A DNA stretch of 64,000 nucleotides from assembly GCA_002449305.1 (NCBI GenBank), contig DKDI01000013.1, forward strand, positions 40,651 through 104,650, in the 5' to 3' direction. The first letter of the stretch is position 1. Every line of letters starts with the position of its first letter. Below are positions 44,383 through 53,127 of this stretch, piece by piece. A model generated the notes under the pieces. That model did not search any database and had not been told where the DNA came from. It worked only from the letters and a program-made list of their open reading frames with translations. The position numbers and the translations under genes were made by a program. The DNA is from Treponema sp. UBA6852 (GTDB lineage Bacteria; Spirochaetota; Spirochaetia; Treponematales; Treponemataceae).

Positions 44383-44472
44383 AATAAAAATATTTTGCGG
44401 TTTATTTTTATAATCGGCAAAAAATTTAAAATTATTTAGTTAAAATTGAAAATTGTACAAGGAGCAGACACC

Positions 44473-46173
44473 TTGATTTTAGATGACAAATTTGCATACA
44501 TTCCTCTTTTCGCGGTTTCTGTGATTTGCGCATTTTTATTCGTGCTATTTCTTTTAATCCGCAAGAAAAAAACTGCCAGAGTAAGTTTTATAGCTCTTCT
44601 TTCAGACTTGATTCTTGGAGCAGGAAGCCTTATCGCGGCAATAAAAGAAATAACTGGCGAAGGAGATCCTTTTGCATATTTTGCAGTCGCAGCTTCAATC
44701 GCAGCATTAATTCTGATTCCATACTGCATAATTTTGTATACTTTTGAGCCAAAGAAAATTGAAAAACTCGTTCCGCATTATGTGAACGTGGCAGAAGAAA
44801 AATCTTATGCGGAGGCGCTTCAGCAGACTTCATCTCAGCAGCAAAAGTCAATTCAGCCTGGTGAAAATGAATCGAGAGCACTTGAAATCAGTTATTCATT
44901 TGCCGCAAAAGCATCAGAAGCATTTTCAGAGAAAAACGGAATGAACGCGCTTCTTGACTATGTAAATAAAACTATAAGAGAAGAAATAAACGCAGATGGC
45001 GGCGCGATCCTCATGGTTGACGACTTTGAAGATGTGATTACAGTCCGTTCTTTTGACGGGGATTTTCCTCCTCCATACAAGCTTCCAAGCGATATGCCAC
45101 ACAAGCCTATCCGCATTGCCACAAATTTCAAATTCGCATCATTTCCGCTTAGAGAAAACATATTTGGCGAAATTGCAACAGCAGGCAAACCAGAACTTAT
45201 TACAAAGCCTGAAAACGACGCAAGAATTTATCAGAACGGACCTGAAGAATTCCTTGAATGCGGAAGTTATATAATGGTTCCTATAAAAATTCAGGATTCA
45301 GTAATTGGCGTTGCGGCATTTGCAAGAACAAAGAAAAATTCTGTCTTTACTGAAGAAAATTTAAAGACTGCATCAATGATTACAGATTTTGCGGCAACTT
45401 CTATAAAAAGCGTTGTTTCAGTAAAGGATATTATAGAGCATAACGACCTTATGAAAGAAGCCGAGATAGCTTCAAAAATTCAAGAAATGCTTCATCCTGC
45501 AAAACTCCCTGCTCTCCCTGGAATTCAGCTTGGAACAATATGGAATCCAGAAGAAGGAGTTTGCGGAGACTATTATGATGTAATTGTTTCCAGAAGAGAC
45601 CGTGTTTCATTTGTAATGAGCGATGTTGCAGGAAAAGGAATCAACAGCGTAATTGTAATGTCAATGCTTCGGGCGATGATTCGACTTGTTGTAAATACAA
45701 AGAAAACAGCAGGAACTATTCTTGAATGGGTAAACCATGGAATCGCAGCGGAAAGTTTCAGTACAGATCACTTTGCATCTTGCGCACTTATAAACTATGA
45801 TCCAGTTAAAAAGGTCGCTGAAATTGCAACAGGCGGAACAACTCCTGTTTTCTACTATAATAAGGAAAAAAATGAGATAAAACAGATTTCAACACCAAGC
45901 GAGCCAATTGGAGTTGACAAAGAATCTCAGTATAAAGATATCTTGCAAGATATTAAAACTGGTGATATTCTTATTACATATACAGACGGACTTGTTGAAG
46001 CTTTAAATGAGCAAGGAATTCAATATCCTAAGGAATCTTTGCTAAAAATAGTTTCTTCAAATGCAAATTCAACTGGAAAAGACATTGCAAATCTTGTAAA
46101 GTCTGATATTAAGAAGTTTATAGGCAACAGTAGTCTTCATGATGACCAGTCGTTGCTAGTAATAAAATTTTAA
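44473..46173 (+). CDS. PP2C-type (SpoIIE/RsbU-like) phosphatase with membrane segments and GAF domain
   Basis: 566 residues from the TTG at 44473, eight bases after AAGGAG (44459-44464). The earlier TTG at 44446 lies before that Shine-Dalgarno. Three hydrophobic spans in residues 8-95 anchor it. A GAF-like sensor follows (about 145-310), then the phosphatase domain (about 330-566) with VCGDYYDVIVSRRDRVSFVM, VAGKGINSVIVMSML, and SLHDDQSLLVIKF carrying the metal-binding Asp residues. Enzymes of this class dephosphorylate an RsbV-type antagonist to activate a partner switch. The antagonist is encoded next. Confidence 0.9.
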   Translation: MILDDKFAYIPLFAVSVICAFLFVLFLLIRKKKTARVSFIALLSDLILGAGSLIAAIKEITGEGDPFAYFAVAASIAALILIPYCIILYTFEPKKIEKLVPHYVNVAEEKSYAEALQQTSSQQQKSIQPGENESRALEISYSFAAKASEAFSEKNGMNALLDYVNKTIREEINADGGAILMVDDFEDVITVRSFDGDFPPPYKLPSDMPHKPIRIATNFKFASFPLRENIFGEIATAGKPELITKPENDARIYQNGPEEFLECGSYIMVPIKIQDSVIGVAAFARTKKNSVFTEENLKTASMITDFAATSIKSVVSVKDIIEHNDLMKEAEIASKIQEMLHPAKLPALPGIQLGTIWNPEEGVCGDYYDVIVSRRDRVSFVMSDVAGKGINSVIVMSMLRAMIRLVVNTKKTAGTILEWVNHGIAAESFSTDHFASCALINYDPVKKVAEIATGGTTPVFYYNKEKNEIKQISTPSEPIGVDKESQYKDILQDIKTGDILITYTDGLVEALNEQGIQYPKESLLKIVSSNANSTGKDIANLVKSDIKKFIGNSSLHDDQSLLVIKF

Positions 46174-46201
46174 GTAAATTTGAGCAGTAAGGAGACATCT
46201 T

Positions 46202-46540
46202 ATGGAACTTAAAATAAGGAAGAATGGAGAAGTCTACATCATTGATGTAAATGGTGAAATGGACTTGTACAATTCTTACAAACTCAAGGAACTTGTAATG
46301 AAGATGCTTGAGAAAAATGTAAAATCGTTTGTAATCAATCTTGAGCAGGTTGATTATATCGACTCGTCTGGAATTGGAGCTCTCATTTACATCTGTTCTA
46401 CAATCAAAAAGATGAACTTGAAGCTCTATATTTCAAATGTTCACGGCTCTGTAAAAAAAGTTATTGAACTCACCAAGTTGATGGGCTACTTCCCTATTGC
46501 AAATAGTGTTGAAGAAGCGTTGCTTATGATTAACGAATAA
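46202..46540 (+). CDS. Anti-sigma factor antagonist (STAS domain, RsbV/SpoIIAA-like)
   Basis: 112 residues, the usual size. The STAS core is clear, with VDYIDSSGIGALIYI, in which Ser56 is the phosphorylation site. In the unphosphorylated form the family binds the RsbW kinase and frees its partner. Behind a Shine-Dalgarno (AAGGAG), 28 bp after the phosphatase and 11 bp before the kinase. This order (phosphatase, antagonist, kinase) gives a complete switch. Confidence 0.94.
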   Translation: MELKIRKNGEVYIIDVNGEMDLYNSYKLKELVMKMLEKNVKSFVINLEQVDYIDSSGIGALIYICSTIKKMNLKLYISNVHGSVKKVIELTKLMGYFPIANSVEEALLMINE

Positions 46541-46551
46541 GAGGTACTTTA

Positions 46552-47103
46552 ATGGAAGAATTCAAAGAGCTTCGTTCAGATGGCAATGACCCATTATTTG
46601 ACAAAACAAATATGCTTTACAAAGCATTTCCCTCAAATTTTAGACAGATACGCTACTTTACACTTTTGATTGTACAGTCAGCTCCTCTTGAAATCAAAGA
46701 AATAAACCTTCTTGAGCAGCAGATAAGTGAAGTTATAAAAAATGCAGTAAAACATGGAAATAACTGCGATTTAAATAAGCAGGTACACGTTTGGTATTCT
46801 TTTAGCCCATCGCATGCTCACATAATCGTTGAAGATGAAGGCGAAGGATTTAAGGACTTGGAAAAATGGAATGAATTCAACAAAAAACGTTTGGATTGTC
46901 TTCATAATTCAAATTTTGAAGAGCTTTCAAACTATGTTTCATTCCGTACAAAAAAATCTGATGAACAGGACGGCGGAAATGCTCTTTTCGCAGCCTTGGA
47001 ATACTGGAACGGCGGATTCGTATACAATGACAAACGTAATGGCGTTGCAATGCTTAAGAGATTTCAGCAGAAACGTCATGGTGTTGCTGTAGACGGAGAA
47101 TAA
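46552..47103 (+). CDS. Anti-sigma-type serine kinase (HATPase, RsbW-like)
   Basis: 183 residues. A GHKL ATPase fold: N-box QISEVIKNAVKHGNNCDL, G1 VEDEGEGFKDL and a C-terminal GGNALFAALEYWNGG segment. Such kinases phosphorylate the antagonist on Ser and hold a sigma factor or another effector. No sigma factor gene lies beside it. The gene closes the operon, 51 bp upstream of ssrA, in which there is a hairpin but no clear terminator. Confidence 0.88.
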   Translation: MEEFKELRSDGNDPLFDKTNMLYKAFPSNFRQIRYFTLLIVQSAPLEIKEINLLEQQISEVIKNAVKHGNNCDLNKQVHVWYSFSPSHAHIIVEDEGEGFKDLEKWNEFNKKRLDCLHNSNFEELSNYVSFRTKKSDEQDGGNALFAALEYWNGGFVYNDKRNGVAMLKRFQQKRHGVAVDGE

Positions 47104-47119
47104 TTTTTTGATTATATTT

Positions 47120-47146
47120 AAAGAGGTTGAAATTTTCAGCCTCTTT
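47120..47146 (+). other. Long perfect hairpin before tmRNA
   Basis: AAAGAGGTTGAAA (47120-47132) and TTTCAGCCTCTTT (47134-47146) pair over 13 positions with one T-G pair. There is no T tract after it. The mature tmRNA starts nine bases later, leaving no room for a promoter. It may be part of the 5' precursor of tmRNA, for processing by RNase P or another nuclease. Confidence 0.5.
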
Positions 47147-47154
47147 ATAAAACC

Positions 47155-47519
47155 GGGGATGTACCGGTTTCGACAAGCAAGAGAAATCTTGTGTTGCAGG
47201 TAGGTGTGAAGGTGCCTCAAACTGACAAAAAAATAACTGCAAAACGTAGAGAAGACGAACAGTCTGAAAACGAACAGTTTGCACTTGCTGCTTAAGCAGT
47301 GCCGGAACTTTTAGTATGCTGTTCCTAATGCTGAAATGTTCTGTTGCTGACAGGGACTTGTTGAGCTAATTTCTTGAGGTTAGTTCAAGACTTTTATCAA
47401 GATACGGAAGAGACGCCTTTGAAGCCGCTACCTTTTCCCGACAACCACCTCGCTTCAATAAACCTGTAGAGATGCTTGGTTTGCTTGCATGGACGCGGGT
47501 TCAACTCCCGCCATCTCCA
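47155..47519 (+). ncRNA. ssrA: tmRNA (transfer-messenger RNA)
   Basis: 365-nt RNA that rescues stalled ribosomes. The 5' end GGGGATGTACCGGTTTCGAC and 3' end GACGCGGGTTCAACTCCCGC followed by CATCTCC A are the tRNA-like domain, with seven-base acceptor arms. The resume codon GCA is at 47239 and the tag reading frame ends at TAA 47293-47295. The tag is AKRREDEQSENEQFALAA, 18 residues, ending in the usual A-L-A-A proteolysis signal. No CCA is encoded. smpB, its partner, is at 59978. Confidence 0.96.
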
Positions 47520-47520
47520 A

Positions 47521-47558
47521 AGCACTTGGAAACTTTTTAGTTTCGGGTGCTTTTTTTA
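47521..47558 (+). terminator. Terminator of tmRNA
   Basis: AGCACTTGGAA pairs with TTTCGGGTGCT with several G-T pairs and is followed by seven T. It ends exactly at the convergent XRE regulator gene. Confidence 0.8.
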
Positions 47559-47885
47559 TTTTCTTACTCTTTTTGCAGATGTAGAAAAACCTTCTTCCGG
47601 CGCATCAAAAGCAATCTCAACTCTTTCAATAATATCAAGCTTTAAAAAGTCAAGGTCTTTTGAAAAATCTATAAAAAGCTGGTAAGGATGAATTTTTAGA
47701 ACATCAACAAGATTTGCTAAATTTTGACGTGAGGGCCACATTTCTCCAGTTTCATAATTTGAAATTGTCGCAGGGGAAACATCTATAAGCTCAGCAAGTT
47801 TTTCCTGTGAATAATTGCATTTTTGCCTGAAAAACTTTAAATTTTTTGCAAACGTAGCAGCTATATTTCTTTCAGTTTTTTTCAT
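47556..47885 (-). CDS. XRE-family helix-turn-helix regulator
   Basis: 109 residues. An N-terminal HTH (residues 14-68) with LKFFRQKCNYSQEKLAELIDV followed by SPATISNYETGEMWPS, standard for the Cro/C1 class. The last 40 residues, with a Phe/Asp-rich helix, may bind a partner. DNA target unknown. It overlaps the SH3-like lipoprotein gene by 14 bases and is the last gene of the minus-strand run, convergent with tmRNA. Confidence 0.88.
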   Translation of the reverse strand: MKKTERNIAATFAKNLKFFRQKCNYSQEKLAELIDVSPATISNYETGEMWPSRQNLANLVDVLKIHPYQLFIDFSKDLDFLKLDIIERVEIAFDAPEEGFSTSAKRVRK

Positions 47886-48258
47886 AAGCTCTTTTTGCAG
47901 CAGCCTCTGCTTTTAATTTAGTATCATAAACAGCCACAAGTGAACCGTCTATCCAGCCCTGCTCTACTTTGTACCAGACTAAATAATCTTTGCTGGATTT
48001 TTTTTCTTCCGCATTAATAACTTGAACTTTTTGTTTTCCGCAGATTAGAAAAATATCTCCGCTCCTTGCATGAAAGCAAATTTCACTTGAAAAATCAGCG
48101 GAAACTCTAAAAGCCGCATAAGGAACAGTTACAACAAGCCATTCATGATCAGGGGCAATAAAAGATTCATCTTGAAAATTGAGGTCGATTTTTTTTTGAA
48201 TGCAGCTAGAAAAAATTACAGTAAAAAAAACAACAAGAACTGCAAAAAACTTTTTCAC
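47872..48258 (-). CDS. SH3-like lipoprotein
   Basis: 128 residues. A lipoprotein signal (FFAVLVVFFTVIFSSC) places the acylated Cys at residue 19. The rest is a beta-rich SH3b-like domain (WLVVTVPYAAFRVSADFSS, GDIFLICGKQKVQV, WYKVEQGWIDGSLVAVYD), a fold often used to bind peptidoglycan peptides. Periplasmic, membrane-tethered. It overlaps the Nudix gene by four bases and the XRE gene by 14. Confidence 0.75.
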   Translation of the reverse strand: MKKFFAVLVVFFTVIFSSCIQKKIDLNFQDESFIAPDHEWLVVTVPYAAFRVSADFSSEICFHARSGDIFLICGKQKVQVINAEEKKSSKDYLVWYKVEQGWIDGSLVAVYDTKLKAEAAAKRAYEKN

Positions 48259-48671
48259 TTTTTCAGTTCCTCAAGAATGTAAGATTTTACTTTTGGGTAA
48301 AGAAGCATGTCGCTATCTACAAAATTCAAATTTGCAACATCTTCAACCTGAATCCAGTTGTATTCTGTATGTTCCGTTAAACTGTATTTTTTTTCAATTC
48401 CATCATGAGGAACAAAAATTCTATATGCATGCAAAAGAACATTTTCTGCATTATGAATAAAAGAGGCTTCTGCAATTTTTTCTCCAACAGCTACAGCAAT
48501 TCCAAACTCTTCTTTTATTTCCCGAACAACGGCTTCTTGGTCAGTTTCACCCACCTCAACTTTTCCGCCTGGAAATTCCCAGCGTCCGCCCATTTGACCT
48601 GTAGGATTTCTATGGGCCACAAGAATTTTCCCGTTTAATAAAGCTATACATGCTATGGAAACTTTTGACAT
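48255..48671 (-). CDS. Nudix hydrolase (MutT-like)
   Basis: 138 residues. The Nudix box is complete: GGKVEVGETDQEAVVREIKE followed by E-F-G-I. The preceding GGRWEFPGG matches MutT and points to an 8-oxo-dGTP-type diphosphatase that keeps oxidised nucleotides out of DNA. Cytosolic. It sits in a tight operon, eight bases after the membrane protein gene. Confidence 0.9.
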   Translation of the reverse strand: MSKVSIACIALLNGKILVAHRNPTGQMGGRWEFPGGKVEVGETDQEAVVREIKEEFGIAVAVGEKIAEASFIHNAENVLLHAYRIFVPHDGIEKKYSLTEHTEYNWIQVEDVANLNFVDSDMLLYPKVKSYILEELKK

Positions 48672-48679
48672 AAAAACCT

Positions 48680-49120
48680 CTACAAAAGCATGACTTGAGG
48701 AAAGACGAAATGCAAAATGCCAGCCGTTATGCAGACAATTCCAATATATTTTCTTGACTCAATAAAAACTTTATAAACCGCAGGAGGAACGGAATCACTT
48801 TCTGAACTGCTGAAAATATAATATTCCAAAAGAATTGAAGCTCCAGAAAGAAAACCTGCGACAACAGGAAACAAATCTCCAATCACAGGAATATCATTTC
48901 GAAAAACAGAAAGAATTTTCATAACTGCTACAAAAACGCACAAGACACCAACAACAAGCCTGAATCCAGAACTGTCAAAATTCAGTCCGCCGAAAGAAAT
49001 TTTTTGACTAGATTCAGAATCATCATCAGAAGACTTTAAGTCAACAAGATTTTTTCCATAAATCAAAATTAGTCCGGCAAGGATATTTAGCAAAACGGAA
49101 AGAAAATAAAACTGAGCCAT
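48680..49120 (-). CDS. Small membrane protein of unknown function
   Basis: 146 residues with four hydrophobic spans: about 5-22 (FLSVLLNILAGLILIYG), 52-71, 78-98 and 124-142. The loop after span 1 is Ser/Asp-rich. No known motif. It may be a DUF-type protein of spirochetes. It lies in the operon with the anchored protein at 49175 and the Nudix hydrolase. Confidence 0.6.
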   Translation of the reverse strand: MAQFYFLSVLLNILAGLILIYGKNLVDLKSSDDDSESSQKISFGGLNFDSSGFRLVVGVLCVFVAVMKILSVFRNDIPVIGDLFPVVAGFLSGASILLEYYIFSSSESDSVPPAVYKVFIESRKYIGIVCITAGILHFVFPQVMLL

Positions 49121-49174
49121 AATTATTCCTCTATAAAAGAATAAATGAAAATTTGAAAATTGTAAATGGTAAAT

Positions 49175-49741
49175 TTATCTATTTGAAATCCTGCATTCCA
49201 AAACAGTAGACTCATTTTCATAGATTAAATGGCATTTTACAGAAACCAAATCATAATCACTGAAAACTGCGTAAATCGGCTTTGGGGATTTTGGAACAAA
49301 ATTGAAAACTGTTTCAAATTTATCAGCAACAGAGTCTTCCTCATTAAAGCATTCAAATAGAACATTTAATGAAATGGAATCAGTATTTTCTAGTTTTTCA
49401 AAGTTGGAAAATTCAACAGAAGCATAAACTTTTTCATCAAATGAAAATGCAGAAAGTTTCGCTGTCATTCCTGCAATTGAATTTTTGTCTGTTCCGCCAT
49501 TTATAATTCCAAGAACAAAGAATAAAACAATGCACATCACCATTGTAAAAAATGCGATTTTATTTCCCTTTGTTGAAAAAAGAACTTTTATAAGCCCTTT
49601 TTTTGGAGCGTTTTTTCCAGTTGCAAGATCGCGATAAATTGCTTGCTCATGCTGGCGAAACGAGCCTCTTTTGTAATGAAAAACTAAATCGTTCTCATCG
49701 TAGCGAATTTCAGGCTGGCTTTCATCATCAAAAATTTCCAT
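49175..49741 (-). CDS. Single-span membrane protein with beta-rich external domain
   Basis: 188 residues. The cytosolic N-terminus is charged (DNDLVFHYKRGSFR-like, here ENDLVFHYKRGSFRQHEQAI), a membrane span covers about 60-82 (IAFFTMVMCIVLFFVLGII), and residues 90-188 look like strands of an immunoglobulin-like or sandwich domain (FSFDEKVYASVEFSNF). It lies 14 bases after the lipoprotein gene. Function unknown. It may form a complex with its neighbours. Confidence 0.6.
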   Translation of the reverse strand: MEIFDDESQPEIRYDENDLVFHYKRGSFRQHEQAIYRDLATGKNAPKKGLIKVLFSTKGNKIAFFTMVMCIVLFFVLGIINGGTDKNSIAGMTAKLSAFSFDEKVYASVEFSNFEKLENTDSISLNVLFECFNEEDSVADKFETVFNFVPKSPKPIYAVFSDYDLVSVKCHLIYENESTVLECRISNR

Positions 49742-49755
49742 TTATAGTTCCAAAA

Positions 49756-50970
49756 TTAATTTTTTATAACAGCCTGAATCAAAGAATCGATTCGCCACCA
49801 GCACACAGAAGCTTTTTCATTTTTTACAATCAACGCTGAAATTATTCCTTCGCGGCTCAAATTGAAAGAATAATAAAGGCAGGATTCCCTATCAAGTGAA
49901 ATTTTTCGCTTTAGAATTCTCTGTCCGTTTGACTGAACCATTTGCAAGCTAAAACCGTTGTCTGTGCTTACAATAAAATAAAACCAGCCGCTATCAGTAA
50001 TTCCCAAGAAATCATAAGGAATTTCAAAAGTTTCCTTAGAGAATCCTTCAGAAATAGGCTCATCATAAGGCGGAACAGTTATAGGAAAATCATAAGAATT
50101 ATTTTCAACATCAAAAGGATGAATCAGCGTAGTTATATATTCCACTCCAGACTGAACGCGGCTTGACTCATCGATATAGCTTGAAAAATAATCAACTTTT
50201 AAATACAACTTGCGTTCTTTGTAATCTGGAACAATATTTTCAAGAGAAAAAAAAGTTTCAGTTTTTTCCTCTGCAAAAGGATTCGGAACATTTTCTTTTT
50301 CAATTGGAATTGTGTACATTAAAAATCCATCCATAGAAAACCAATAAACAACTGCGCCGGATGAAGTTGTGCATAAAACAACAAGCTCATTTTTGTCTGT
50401 CGTAAAAATATTTTTTATATACGGAAAAGGAGTTCCTCCAGGACCTTGCTGACCTATATAGTTCATGTATTTTTTTGAATCGTCAAACCTTACAATAATT
50501 TGGCTCAAAACTTGATTTGTCTTTGAATCTGTTTCCTGACGATTTAATGGAAGCTTGTCAACCACATAAAGATATTTTCTTGAATCAACAGCAATTTTTG
50601 AAACTTCATTAAATGAATACGGAACAGCAGCGCGCGTAGAATTAATATCACTTGTATTTTCAGAAAATGAAGGACGTGGATTTTCCTGCGGATTGTAATA
50701 CAAGGCAAGCAAATCTCCGTAACTGTTCATTTCCATTATTTTTTTTGACTCGCCGTTCAAAATATAAAAAAATCCATCCTGCATAGAAATTGAAGTGTTG
50801 ATATTTCCAGCCGATGACATATTAAAAACATTAAGCTCATCTTCAAAAGTTCCATAGTTCAATTCAAAAAGATTTTCTTTTTCAACAGAAGAAACTATCT
50901 TTCCCTTTCTGCATCCACAAAAAACAGAAATAAAAACAAATGCAACCAGAAGGTTCTTAAAAATTTTCAT
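49756..50970 (-). CDS. Lipoprotein with beta-propeller-like domain
   Basis: 404 residues. The N-terminus is a lipoprotein signal (LLVAFVFISVFCGC), with the acylated Cys at about residue 20. The mature part has repeating strand patterns of NHL/YncE-like propellers (FFYILNGESKKIMEMNSYGDLLA-like, YLYVVDKLPLN, WFSMDGFLMYTIPIEK). Six to seven blades would fit. Located first in the sub-cluster before two membrane proteins. Periplasmic binding role by inference. Confidence 0.65.
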   Translation of the reverse strand: MKIFKNLLVAFVFISVFCGCRKGKIVSSVEKENLFELNYGTFEDELNVFNMSSAGNINTSISMQDGFFYILNGESKKIMEMNSYGDLLALYYNPQENPRPSFSENTSDINSTRAAVPYSFNEVSKIAVDSRKYLYVVDKLPLNRQETDSKTNQVLSQIIVRFDDSKKYMNYIGQQGPGGTPFPYIKNIFTTDKNELVVLCTTSSGAVVYWFSMDGFLMYTIPIEKENVPNPFAEEKTETFFSLENIVPDYKERKLYLKVDYFSSYIDESSRVQSGVEYITTLIHPFDVENNSYDFPITVPPYDEPISEGFSKETFEIPYDFLGITDSGWFYFIVSTDNGFSLQMVQSNGQRILKRKISLDRESCLYYSFNLSREGIISALIVKNEKASVCWWRIDSLIQAVIKN

Positions 50971-51020
50971 AGTACAAAAAGAATAAAAGATTTAGCAAAT
51001 TTCATCAAGAAGCAACGCAA

Positions 51021-51806
51021 TTAAACATGGCGGCGGATTCCATCAAATTTTACTTCCCACAAAAAAAGTCCTGTTGGCGGCGCTGTAATTCCAGCTTTAG
51101 TTCTGTCGCAGCATTCAAGAATTTTTTTAAATTCATCGGGGCTGCATTTTTTCTGCGCAAGCTGGATAAGAGTGCCTGTAATGGATCTGACCATTTTCCA
51201 AAGAAAAGCATTTGCTTCAATTTGAAAAACAAGCAAATCAGGATTTTCCTTGTTCCAGAAAAAAAACGCATTGTCAATATATCTTTTTGTAGAAAGGCTT
51301 GAATCTCCAGAAGCGGCAAAAGAAGCGCAGTCAATTTCACCGCGAAGACAAGAACACATTTCATTCAATAAATCAATTTCCGGACGAAACGAAATAAACC
51401 ATCTGTAACGGCTTTCACTTGCAAAGGGCGGATTTTTTGTCTGGATAAAATATCTGTATAATCTTGAAGTCGCGCAAAATCTTGAGCTGAAACCTTTTTC
51501 AACTTTCCGTGCTTTTAAGATTCTTATGTCCTGCGGAAGAATTCCATTTAAAGCCCTAACATAGTTTTCGCAAGGAATTGTATCGATTGGAGATTCAAAA
51601 TTTGCAGCCTGCCCCGCCGCATGAACTCCGCTGTCAGTTCTTCCGCTGCCAGAAAGTTTTACAGGAACTTTCAGCATTTTAAAAAGCGCGTTTTCAATTT
51701 CGCCCTGAACTGTACGGACCGGACTTCCGTTGTCAGATTTGTCCTGTCTTTGCCAGCCGCAAAAATCAGTTCCGTCATAAGAAACTGTAAGAAGAATATT
51801 AGTCAT
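51021..51806 (-). CDS. truA: tRNA pseudouridine synthase A
   Basis: Modifies uridines 38-40 in the anticodon arm of tRNA. 261 residues. The N-terminal VSYDGTDFCGWQRQ and catalytic motif GSGRTDSGVHAAGQ, where Asp is the nucleophile, identify it, with FLWKMVRSITGTLIQ in the second half. It overlaps the DUF2225-like gene by eight bases. Last of the genes starting from dxs before a 50-bp gap. Confidence 0.96.
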   Translation of the reverse strand: MTNILLTVSYDGTDFCGWQRQDKSDNGSPVRTVQGEIENALFKMLKVPVKLSGSGRTDSGVHAAGQAANFESPIDTIPCENYVRALNGILPQDIRILKARKVEKGFSSRFCATSRLYRYFIQTKNPPFASESRYRWFISFRPEIDLLNEMCSCLRGEIDCASFAASGDSSLSTKRYIDNAFFFWNKENPDLLVFQIEANAFLWKMVRSITGTLIQLAQKKCSPDEFKKILECCDRTKAGITAPPTGLFLWEVKFDGIRRHV

Positions 51807-52707
51807 CTTCGCTGAAAATATTGTTAGAGGAAAGCTCGGAAGTCATTTTATCGTAAAGCGATTTTGCAACTTCAAGAAGAGGACCTGGCTTTGCCTTGCT
51901 GGATTTTCCTAAGCCGAAAATTCTTGCAATTGCCTTTTTGCTTTCATCAAGTTTTTTCAGTCTAAGCTCTTGATTTTCTCGCTGACCGTACTTGTATTCC
52001 AAAAGTCCGCTTAAATAAATCACGCCATCGTAGCCATAGTTTTTATCAGTGTCAGGACCAAAGTTTGCAACAGATTCTATTGATTCAATTCGTCCAGTTT
52101 CATTAATCAAAGTCTGCTGATAAAAAAACAAAGCTTTTCTATAAAAAACCTGAGCGACATAGTCATAATTATGATCCGGGCAAACATGTTCAATTTCATT
52201 GCAAAGCCAGGCAAGACGCAAAGAAATTTCAGCGCGTTTAAAAGTTGGGGCATAAGCAATATCCGCCTTTTCATAGCAAAGGAGCGCAAGATAATACATT
52301 GCAGTTCCATCGTACAAAGTCCGCTCGTCATTTAAGTCGTAATGCGGAAAAATCGCTTCAACTTCTTTTATTCTATGCTGCTCATCCTGCATAATTCTAT
52401 CAAAAGTTTCTGGATCTTTTATATCCTTGAAATCTTTCCAAAACAAAGCTGTGTGGCAATGAGGACAACAGCCAATTTCGTAAATAAGAGGATAAACTCT
52501 TCCGTATTTTTTGGAAGGCTCATAATTTCTATGAAGCTCGTCAGTAAGATTTCCTGCGATAGTACGGCCACCACCTTGATGCATAAGCTCTTGCCTGAAT
52601 TTTTTGCGGCAGACTGGACACAAAGCATCTTCTTTTGCCCAATAAGAAACTGCGGGCTTTTTTTCTGCTTCTGTTAAAAAAGTTTTTCTATTAAATTGAG
52701 TTGCCAT
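51799..52707 (-). CDS. DUF2225-like protein with Cys-rich zinc motifs and helical repeats
   Basis: 302 residues from the ATG at 52707 behind GGAGG. The longer frame is rejected. Two Cys-x2-Cys pairs, CPVCRKKF near residue 31 and GCCPHCHTALFW near residue 80, would bind zinc. The rest is helical with TPR-like segments (YYLALLCYEKADIA). It fits DUF2225 as I recall the family. Function unknown. In the operon between acpS and truA. Confidence 0.75.
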   Translation of the reverse strand: MATQFNRKTFLTEAEKKPAVSYWAKEDALCPVCRKKFRQELMHQGGGRTIAGNLTDELHRNYEPSKKYGRVYPLIYEIGCCPHCHTALFWKDFKDIKDPETFDRIMQDEQHRIKEVEAIFPHYDLNDERTLYDGTAMYYLALLCYEKADIAYAPTFKRAEISLRLAWLCNEIEHVCPDHNYDYVAQVFYRKALFFYQQTLINETGRIESIESVANFGPDTDKNYGYDGVIYLSGLLEYKYGQRENQELRLKKLDESKKAIARIFGLGKSSKAKPGPLLEVAKSLYDKMTSELSSNNIFSEDD

Positions 52708-52735
52708 TTTTTCCTCCGCAAAATTTATTTTTCCA

Positions 52736-53119
52736 TTATGAAAGTATTTCGATTGCAACGAACGCTAAAGCATATTCTTTTTCGTGGCTAAGCGAAACAT
52801 GGATTTTATATTTTTCACCGCATTTTTCTTCAAGCAATTTTTTTGCATTTCCTAAAACTTTTATTTCAGGCTTTTTATTATCGTCTTTTGAAATAAAAAC
52901 TTCATTTAAATTGAATCCGCGAATTCCAGTTCCAAGAGCTTTTGAAAATGCTTCTTTCGCTGCAAAACGGCTCGCATAAAATTCGCATTTACGCTGAAGA
53001 CTTGCGCTTTCAGAAATACATTCACTTTCATTATAAAATCGTTTTATCATATCTTTGGACAAAACCCATTTTTCAAATCGAGAAACTTTTGTTATATCGC
53101 AGCCAACACCAAAAATCAT
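52736..53119 (-). CDS. acpS: Holo-[acyl-carrier-protein] synthase
   Basis: 127 residues. Transfers the phosphopantetheine arm from CoA to acyl carrier protein, activating fatty acid synthesis. Motifs: GVGCDITKVSRFEKW with the metal-binding Asp8, and FAAKEAFSKALGTGIRG with the second acidic ligand. The C-terminal HVSLSHEKEYALAFV is conserved. Eight bases downstream of ybbR. Uses the CoA whose synthesis includes coaD in this window. Confidence 0.96.
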   Translation of the reverse strand: MIFGVGCDITKVSRFEKWVLSKDMIKRFYNESECISESASLQRKCEFYASRFAAKEAFSKALGTGIRGFNLNEVFISKDDNKKPEIKVLGNAKKLLEEKCGEKYKIHVSLSHEKEYALAFVAIEILS

Positions 53120-53127
53120 GCAAACCT

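Noticed and set aside
47120..47146. Terminator for the Rsb operon
   Set aside because: The hairpin has no T tract, and the mature tmRNA begins nine bases later, so a terminator here would leave tmRNA without a promoter.
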